Below are positions 21,241 through 25,079 of a stretch of 25,079 nucleotides of DNA, in pieces. Where the stretch lies: contig NW_014013092.1 of NCBI RefSeq assembly GCF_000611645.1, positions 1 to 25,079 of the forward strand, in the 5' to 3' direction. This DNA comes from Monoraphidium neglectum (lineage: Eukaryota; Chlorophyta; Chlorophyceae; Sphaeropleales; Selenastraceae). The stretch's first letter is position 1. Each line of letters opens with the position of its first letter. The notes under the pieces are model-generated. The model had not been told where the DNA came from and did not search any database. It saw only the letters and a list, made by a program, of their open reading frames with translations. The translations under genes were made by a program, and so were the position numbers.

Positions 21241-22766
21241 ATGTCATCGTCATAATCAAGAGTGGGCGACCGAGAGATTGGTGTTGTAGGTGTCATGGTT
21301 TGCTGGGGGAGACGTGCGTGTGTGCGCCATAACAGCCAAAGGCCGTCACAGCAACAGATAGATAGATGTATAAGTTACTCATGCCATAGCATCACTGCCA
21401 TCGGCCCTGCGCTCACCAGAGCGGACCTCCTGATTCCTAACCTTCCAACGGATCTGCGCTGCCAGCAAGCATACACGCAAGCGGCAATGATATCAGCAAG
21501 CACACAGCCACCAAAAAATTCAAGTCGAGCAACTTGTGAGCTTTCTCCTCAATCTTCAGTTGCTGCAACATATGCCAACATTCAGGCGCGATCTCTTCCT
21601 CCAGCCGCCGTCACAGCTCTCCTGATTCATGCTGGGGGCAGTCCAATAGAAAATGAGACTCTGATTGCAGCAACACCACAGCCATTGGGCATGTGCGCCA
21701 GGGCCTGCCTCATCACAAATTCTGTGAACGCGTTGAACAACAGCGCCAGGATGAGCCCTGCCTGCTTCTTAGGCCGAGGTGCCGAGCGAGATCACTGGCG
21801 CGCAAAGTGACGGCGTGCCTCACATCATCATACACAAGGCATAGTGTGATGTGATTACGACCTTGAGCCAACCAACGAATCAATCTGAGTGAACACGCAT
21901 GTAATTCGCAAGTGCATGTAGATCGCTGCGGTCTGGGGCTAGAAGGGGGGCCGCAGTTGGCCTCCTGCCTCGGCCAAAGCCTTTTACATGCACGTAGAAA
22001 TGTAGTCAGCAGGGGCAAGGCGCCCCTTGCTGCACGAACGCGCCAGATCATGCTGGTCGGCATTCTGGCTCTTCTGATCCTGCCCGCGAGGGCCCAGTGC
22101 ATGCCTGAGACTTACGACGGTGCACTAAGCCGTGATGACGCACAGCCGCGCGGGCAAGGGCCGGGCTCGATGGCCTGCCGACTGCGCGAGGAACACATAC
22201 ACAGGCGCAGCCGCAGTGTAGCAGCGGACGGCGCTGCACGACCTTGCCACGCCACACCACGCGCCCAACATGCCACCCGAGCTAAATCTTCCGGCCGCCC
22301 GTGTGCACACACCGCCACGCGCGTGCACATGGGTAACATCTGGCAACACGCGGCTGCGACGCTGCTTGTCGGTGCAGTGCTGCTCCGCTGCAAGCGGATG
22401 GCCCTGTCGTGTCCCACACCACGCCTCGCCTCAGGACGGCGGTCTAGCAGACAAGCTGGTGCTCGCAGGCCACGCGCAGCCCCGAGGGGTGTGCGCGCCA
22501 AAGGACAGCCTCGCAAGCTAGAGATAGCTAGGGGCCGCCTGCGCCCCCAGCACGGCGCCATGCGCCGGCCGCGTCGAGGCGTGCACCTCGCGAGCCCCAT
22601 GCAACGACCGGCGCCCCAGGGGTGGCGCCGCATGCCGGCCGGGAGGCCTAACCCGGCCTGGATCCACATGCTGAACGTGATACAAACCGTCAAGCGCAGG
22701 GCGCAGCTGAGGAAGGGTATGATAGGGGGAGGCCCACGGCTGCAAGCAACTCAGCCCACCAGCACC
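21241..22766. other. Region upstream of the retrotransposon ORF; probable element 5' part
   Basis: Base composition rises in GC at about 22020-22100, which may mark the left edge of the retrotransposon, but no target-site duplication or promoter is visible. The plus-strand frame of the downstream ORF is free of stops from 21867 (after TGA at 21864) through 22766. It has an ATG at 22050 followed by a hydrophobic run (MLVGILALLILPARAQC) and then about 200 Arg/Ala-rich residues. This may be an N-terminal extension, an ORF1-like basic protein, or chance openness in GC-rich leader sequence. The part from 21241 to about 21860 shows nothing recognisable. Confidence 0.4.
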
Positions 22767-25079
22767 ATGGGCGCCCTGGCGGATCCCATGCCCACGCAGG
22801 TTGGATTGCACTGCGATGCACAAGAGTCGGGACACTGCGGCGCCCATGCCCTAAATGCTCTCCTAGGCCGCCGGGTCGTGACCGGGACGGACATGATTCA
22901 ACACCTCCGCGCTGCATGGCCGGCGGGGGAGGTAGGAGAACACTACAGCGGCGCCGGATGGTTCACCACCAGCGCCCTCAACAGGTGGTTGTACGACCAT
23001 ACGCCCCATGGGTTCAATGCGTTCTTTGAAGTTGTCTCCTGGCTCACATGCGACCCACAGTCGGCTCACACGCTTGCCAGGCACATCCGTCGCCACGGTG
23101 CAACGGCGGTCCTGCTCACGAATGGGGAACATTGGACGTGCGCACGCACGGGGCCCGCGGCCGACGGACAAAGAACATGGTACCTCTTGGACTCCATACA
23201 CTTCAGCGCGACCGGCCGCATACGCCTTGTGGGGGACCCTAACATGTGGTCGGTGCTTGTGCCTGCAGGGGAAACATGGACGGCTCACATGCTCTTCCCG
23301 GCTGACGCCGCCCTTGCTGGCGCGGTCGGCGCTCCTGCACCGGGGGGCCAGCCGCGCCCAGACCCGGGCCCAACCTGGCAAGCCGTGACCCCGGCTGACT
23401 TGGAGGCAGCCCTCAGCCCGACACAAACTAGGACGGCGGGACCCCCACATTTGGCTGTAAAATTCAGAGACCATGGCACGGTGGTCGACACCTCTGCACC
23501 GCCCGCGCCGCGGTGTGACCAGCGTCGGGACCGCCCCACTCGCGACCGACTCCGCACCCCGAAAGGCGTGCACCGTGCGGCCTCCCGGGAGTCGCTGCGA
23601 CCGGAGCCGTCACTGAATGAATCCGGAAAGCGGCAGCGGCCTCAGGACCTTGCCTCTGCACAGCACGCGCAGCGCGGCCCCCGCACCCGCCGCGCCGGCA
23701 GAGCCCCGAAACTTGCTTGGCCGGCCCCGCCAACCGTGAACGGGGGAACGAGGGAGGGAGAGGACCTGGCGGCGTCAGTGCAGCCCATCCAGAAGCAACA
23801 GCGTGACCCACCCCCAAGCCGGCCAGACGTCGCGACCTTGGGACACTCAGAGCCGGGCCATCCACCCGACACTGGCCCGGGGGAGCCCCCGCTGTGGCAA
23901 GCTGACCCAGGCACTGGCCATCAACCATTACCGTCCATCAGCATCCTGGAGTGCAATGCACAGACCCTGAGCACCTTCGCAGACGACCTGGTTGAACTGC
24001 TAGATCAGCACAGCCCGGATGTGGTAGTGCTGCCCGAAATAAAACAGTACCGGCGGAGGTTCCTGTGGCACGACGCCCAATTCAGAGCGGCCCTCGGTAA
24101 ATATAGGGCATATTTCACAGAAGCCCCGTCCGAAGACTGGAGGCATGGGACCCGGGCCACCCGCAAGGCGGGGGTGCTAATACTACTCAAGAAAGACGCG
24201 TTCGTTGCTCCACAAGTAGAGCAGCACACTCCTGCCCACCTGCAAGGGTATTACTTGCGCCTCCTTATGGACCTACCTACACGAGGCAGACTTCACCTAC
24301 TGGGCATCTATTGTCCACCTGCGGGCGACGGGGGCGCCCTCATCCGCCAACAAGTCCTGCAACAGATCGAAGCTGACATGGCGGCAACAACAGACTGCTT
24401 GACCGTTGCCGTTGGGGACTGGAACGCAGCGGTGCGCCCGCATGACAGGCGATTTAGCCCGGTTGCCCCGGCTCTTACCCCGGCCGACACCAGTTTCCAA
24501 GCCTGTGCCAAGTTGAGCCTGCTCTCCCTTGACCCAGCCGACCCGCACCACAGACAGGCGTCCTTCCGGGCGGGACACGTGCCAGTCAGCAGAATTGACG
24601 ACGCCTTAAGCAATCTCCCCGGCGGGGCGTGGTCACGGTGGAGGCCGTACTCCACTTGCCAAGTGGTGGACATGGAAGGGAGGTGTACGGACCACAACGC
24701 GCTGCTATTCACGATCCCTTGGCAGGCCGTGGGGCTGCTCCCGCCTCTGCCACGTAGCGGCGCGGCGCCCTGCCGCAGGGGCCGTCGGCTGCGCCCAATG
24801 ACCAAAGAAAGCCTCGTCAAGTTGGAGGCAGCCATCGCTCAGCGACAGAGCACTGCATGGCATTCCCTGGCCGGCACTCTGGAACACATAATAGACACGG
24901 AAGTCGCGTCCCACTGGGAGCGGGTGCGCGGGGCTACGGCGGACATGCCCCACGCCTTGGAGGCTATACAGGGCACGGTGGCGGATGAGTATGTGACCTG
25001 TGTCTGCGCGCAGATCATGGGCCTACTCACAGAGGGCCGGGCAATTGCTGAGGAGGTGTGCCCCACAGTGCAGACTGGA
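22767..25079 (+). CDS. LINE polyprotein: Josephin-like cysteine protease + APE-type endonuclease (3' end off window)
   Basis: The frame has 771 codons and no stop up to the window edge. The start has an ideal context (CACC ATG GG) 18 codons before the first motif. Residues 10-165 fit the Josephin deubiquitinase fold: QESGHCGAHALNALL (oxyanion Q19 five before nucleophile C24), GWFTTSALNRWL, NGEHWTCAR (H122) and WYLLDS (D142); ataxin-3 has Q9, C14, H119, N134 in the same order and near-equal spacing. Residues 190-390 are a Pro/Arg-rich linker. Residues 392-646 are an endonuclease/exonuclease/phosphatase domain with all core motifs: ILECNA (N397), VLPEIK (E424), GIYCPP, VGDWNA (D551, N553), SRIDDA (D611) and CTDHNALL (D642, H643). 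A helical, charged segment follows, as expected ahead of a reverse transcriptase, which is not in the window. The nuclease would nick the target site for target-primed reverse transcription. The protease role is unknown; all catalytic residues are present. Confidence 0.85.
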   Translation, partial: MGALADPMPTQVGLHCDAQESGHCGAHALNALLGRRVVTGTDMIQHLRAAWPAGEVGEHYSGAGWFTTSALNRWLYDHTPHGFNAFFEVVSWLTCDPQSAHTLARHIRRHGATAVLLTNGEHWTCARTGPAADGQRTWYLLDSIHFSATGRIRLVGDPNMWSVLVPAGETWTAHMLFPADAALAGAVGAPAPGGQPRPDPGPTWQAVTPADLEAALSPTQTRTAGPPHLAVKFRDHGTVVDTSAPPAPRCDQRRDRPTRDRLRTPKGVHRAASRESLRPEPSLNESGKRQRPQDLASAQHAQRGPRTRRAGRAPKLAWPAPPTVNGGTREGEDLAASVQPIQKQQRDPPPSRPDVATLGHSEPGHPPDTGPGEPPLWQADPGTGHQPLPSISILECNAQTLSTFADDLVELLDQHSPDVVVLPEIKQYRRRFLWHDAQFRAALGKYRAYFTEAPSEDWRHGTRATRKAGVLILLKKDAFVAPQVEQHTPAHLQGYYLRLLMDLPTRGRLHLLGIYCPPAGDGGALIRQQVLQQIEADMAATTDCLTVAVGDWNAAVRPHDRRFSPVAPALTPADTSFQACAKLSLLSLDPADPHHRQASFRAGHVPVSRIDDALSNLPGGAWSRWRPYSTCQVVDMEGRCTDHNALLFTIPWQAVGLLPPLPRSGAAPCRRGRRLRPMTKESLVKLEAAIAQRQSTAWHSLAGTLEHIIDTEVASHWERVRGATADMPHALEAIQGTVADEYVTCVCAQIMGLLTEGRAIAEEVCPTVQTG
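22767..25079 (+). mobile_element. Non-LTR (LINE-type) retrotransposon, 5' part
   Basis: The APE-type endonuclease linked in one long frame to a following helical region is the layout of the LINE ORF2 protein. The element is cut by the window's right edge, so reverse transcriptase, RNase H (if any) and 3' tail cannot be seen. The left boundary is uncertain: it lies upstream of 22767, perhaps near 22020-22100 or further left. It is the only clear gene on the plus strand. The frame is intact over at least 2.3 kb, with no stop or frameshift, which suggests a young copy. Confidence 0.8.

Noticed and set aside
22863..23573. 236-residue minus-strand frame
   Set aside because: It lies opposite the Josephin-like domain, whose motifs are clear; this frame has none.

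Overview
The window looks like nuclear DNA of a GC-rich green alga (chlorophyte), probably a draft assembly. The reasons are genes broken by many short GT-AG introns with GTGAGx/GTGCGx donors, (GT)n tracts inside introns, Ala/Arg/Gly-rich low-complexity protein segments, TGTAA poly(A)-type signals, and a run of N. No bacterial operon structure, CRISPR array, rRNA or tRNA was seen.

Five genes can be assembled with consistent reading frame across every intron, all on the minus strand. From right to left they are: (1) a HAD-family phosphatase fused to a class I methyltransferase (16427-19819, 9 exons, 476 aa, with a 27-nt microexon); (2) a membrane protein with a Cys4/DH HNH-like motif and a long Gly/Ala/Ser-rich tail (12137-15312, 8 exons, 687 aa); (3) an RRM - RGG/GYGE repeat - RRM nucleic-acid-binding protein whose repeat contains the assembly gap (9342-11342, 6 exons); (4) the ribosome-biogenesis WD40 protein UTP12/WDR3 (2492-7879, 8 exons, 1014 aa); and (5) a multi-pass membrane protein that runs off the left edge (1-1834, 5 exons seen). 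A further minus-strand region at 20352-21240 has the look of coding exons, but I cannot identify it.

The right end is different. On the plus strand a frame with no stop runs off the window. From the ATG at 22767 it encodes an N-terminal papain-like cysteine protease domain that closely fits the Josephin (ataxin-3-type deubiquitinase) pattern, then a proline-rich linker, then a complete APE-type endonuclease domain of the kind used by LINE (non-LTR) retrotransposons. The reverse transcriptase should lie just beyond base 25079. A ubiquitin-protease domain built into a retrotransposon protein is the most unusual thing in this window.

The intergenic stretches (about 0.5-1.8 kb) show only possible poly(A) signals, short repeats and no convincing genes.
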